A stretch of DNA of 64,000 bases, from contig NZ_BFAY01000011.1 of NCBI RefSeq assembly GCF_003112675.1, forward strand, positions 1,550,001 to 1,614,000. The letters are read 5' to 3'. The position numbers and the translations under genes were made by a program. Source of the stretch: Leptospira johnsonii. GTDB lineage: Bacteria > Spirochaetota > Leptospiria > Leptospirales > Leptospiraceae. Each line of letters starts with the position of its first letter. The stretch's first letter is position 1. The notes beneath the pieces were generated by a model. It ran no database searches and was not told the DNA's origin. It saw nothing but the letters and a program-made list of their open reading frames with translations. Below are positions 62,688 to 64,000 of this stretch, one piece after another.

Positions 62688-64000
62688 TTAAAGAGAATCT
62701 ATTTTATCTAACAAAAGTTTATATCCATTCTCTCCGATCGTTTTTGTGCCTAAAGAGAATTCAGTTTTACTACTCAGGTCAGTGTATGGAATATTATATT
62801 TTTCTAAAACATGAGAGAGTTCTCTATGAATAGGAGAAATTGAAAATGTTGCGGAAGGTATTTTTAAAAACAGGGCCTCGAACACACTTTGGCCGAAATA
62901 TCCTAAAAATTTTTCAGAGGATCTCAATGTCTGCAAGTATTGGACTCGTGAAAGTCTTTGAAAATATTCTATTCCATCCGCTTGAGGAGGAGTTCCTCCG
63001 ATCCTAATTTTCTTTTTGGAAGAATTTTGGATGAGGAATTGATCCAGATTCTCGGATTCTTCTTCTCCTAAGTTTCCTGCGTAACAAAAGATCTCAAACT
63101 CTTTGGTGGGACTTTTTTCTTCACTTGTAGCCGTTGAGATTAGATTCGGAGGAATTAGGATCTGCTCCCAATTAAAATTAGGATCGTTTTCAGGATGGGG
63201 AAGAAGGTCCCAAAAATTGTAGTTCTTTTTGTCTTTTCCGAAATGATCCAAGAGCAGGACTTTCGTTTTTCGGTAAGAGATCGGAACTTCTATATCTCTA
63301 TAATCTATTAGGAGAATATCATATTCTCCGTCTTTAGGAAATGTAGGAAGCCATTCAGGCTCCCAACCTCTATAGGGTAAGAAAGAATACAAAAGAGAAG
63401 TCCTGGAAAAATGTCCTGAACCGAATTCTTTCGCAGGAGCGACCAATACTCCCACTTTTCCTTTACTAGTTTGGTTCGGAGAAGGAAGAGCAAATCTTAC
63501 CTGTGGAACATCTAAGTTCTTTTGGAATAGTGAAGGTGCTTCCTTCTCCCATTCTAGGAATTCTTTTGTATTAAAATTGCAAATGGATTCGAATGATCTC
63601 TGAGTAAGTAGATCGGAGATTGTTTCAAAATCTTCAGGTGTATCCACAGTCAGTCTGAAATTTGCCAGCCTGGGACCTTCTTCTTTTGTCAACAGGCTTG
63701 GGATTGCGGTGATCTTGTATAGATTCGGATCTTCTTTTATATGAAGACTTACATGTTCTTTATGTCTTTCTTCTTGTTGTGAGCCTGAAAGATTTAGAAG
63801 TGCAGAAGTCCTGAAAATTTCTCCTCCGGTTCCGAGAGGCAGTCCTTTGAAGTAAGCCAGATCCGAATCCGATCCTATGAATGTTTGGATGAGTAGATCT
63901 AAGTGGGTCGTATCATAAAATGGATTGTCCCCGGTTAATCTTAGGATCGAGTCCGCTTTGAATTTTTCAGAAGCAAGAATATACCTTTTTCGCACGTCTT
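62688..64000 (-). CDS. SpsF-like cytidylyltransferase fused to a SpsG-like domain (5' partial)
   Basis: The reading frame is still open at the right edge (a GTG at 63995 is internal), so the N-terminus is outside; about 437 residues are visible. The first ~165 residues (VRKRYILASEKFKADSILRLTGDNPFYDTTHLDLLIQTF, then HKEHVSLHI and LTVDTPEDFETI) are the latter two thirds of a SpsF/NeuA-type CMP-sugar synthetase. Residues about 180-435 (VGVLVAPAKEFGSGHFSRTSLLYSFLP, CYAGNLGEEE, FLGYFGQSVFEALFLKIPSATFSISP) match the PseG/SpsG-type UDP-sugar hydrolase/glycosyltransferase fold. The fusion suggests activation of a nonulosonic-acid-like sugar for surface or flagellar glycan. The exact sugar is unknown. 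Confidence 0.85.
   Translation of the reverse strand, partial: DVRKRYILASEKFKADSILRLTGDNPFYDTTHLDLLIQTFIGSDSDLAYFKGLPLGTGGEIFRTSALLNLSGSQQEERHKEHVSLHIKEDPNLYKITAIPSLLTKEEGPRLANFRLTVDTPEDFETISDLLTQRSFESICNFNTKEFLEWEKEAPSLFQKNLDVPQVRFALPSPNQTSKGKVGVLVAPAKEFGSGHFSRTSLLYSFLPYRGWEPEWLPTFPKDGEYDILLIDYRDIEVPISYRKTKVLLLDHFGKDKKNYNFWDLLPHPENDPNFNWEQILIPPNLISTATSEEKSPTKEFEIFCYAGNLGEEESENLDQFLIQNSSKKKIRIGGTPPQADGIEYFQRLSRVQYLQTLRSSEKFLGYFGQSVFEALFLKIPSATFSISPIHRELSHVLEKYNIPYTDLSSKTEFSLGTKTIGENGYKLLLDKIDSL

Noticed and set aside
62618..62833. Plus-strand open frame of 71 codons at the TetR/SpsF-like gap
   Set aside because: Two thirds overlap the SpsF-SpsG coding region on the other strand and the residues look random; only a neighbouring operator makes it tempting.
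1..64000. CRISPR array, tRNA or rRNA genes, prophage or transposase
   Set aside because: No regularly spaced direct repeats, no cloverleaf I could trace, no rRNA-like stretch and no integrase or transposase protein were found by eye.

Overview
The window reads as a chromosomal segment of a Leptospira species. By eye it is AT-rich (roughly 40% GC). It carries families that are typical of, or largely restricted to, leptospires: a DUF1554 lipoprotein, a small Leptospira-type lipoprotein, 7TM-DISM signalling proteins, lipoproteins with loose lipoboxes, and many short GC-rich hairpin clusters in intergenic DNA. I could not run similarity searches, so the species is not assigned. No rRNA, tRNA, CRISPR array or transposase gene was recognised.

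Layout. 1-8.5 kb is accessory. It holds a very long Rhs/YD-repeat protein, open at the left edge, that ends in a probable M91-type zinc metallopeptidase toxin domain. A small exported protein overlaps its 3' end and is a candidate immunity protein. Then comes a graveyard with a frameshifted acyltransferase and two decayed copies of the same unknown gene tail. 8.5-15 kb holds lipoproteins, alpha/beta hydrolases, a PhoU-like protein and a MAPEG protein. 15-19.4 kb is a compact iron-type locus, imelysin / di-heme oxidoreductase / divergent imelysin, behind a Fur-like palindrome and a strong leader hairpin. 19.6-32 kb holds a tocopherol-cyclase-like protein, an MFS exporter, a GNAT acetyltransferase, a 7TM-DISM/SpoIIE phosphatase, a GDPD lipoprotein next to a GlpF-type channel and SDR, a MarR / small membrane protein / FAD-monooxygenase cluster, and a PI-PLC-like lipoprotein with two ricin-B lectin domains.

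32-51 kb is regulatory and metabolic: a methyltransferase coupled to a PAS/degenerate-GGDEF protein, a WYL regulator divergent from a hydrolase across a palindromic operator, two class III nucleotide cyclases, inorganic pyrophosphatase, a TetR/metallo-beta-lactamase-fold pair, a nitrilase/SDR pair, a DegT aminotransferase, an adenosine deaminase with an N-terminal extension, and a GyrI-like protein next to a membrane/SRPBCC fusion. 51.8-55.1 kb is a four-gene efflux operon (adaptor, permease, ATPase, TetR). 55.1-61.1 kb is a housekeeping run on the minus strand, valS-purD-unknown-prfB. The right edge has a DUF1801 protein, a TetR regulator with an array of CCGAC/GTCGG palindromes, and the cut end of a SpsF-SpsG-like sugar-modification fusion.

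The most system-like elements are the Rhs-M91 toxin module with its overlapping small gene and the imelysin/DHOR/imelysin locus. The shared 7TM-DISM sensor attached to different outputs (SpoIIE phosphatase, nucleotide cyclase) is a clear case of domain swapping. An imperfect palindrome of the form TGTAGGARYTCCNACA recurs in at least four intergenic places.
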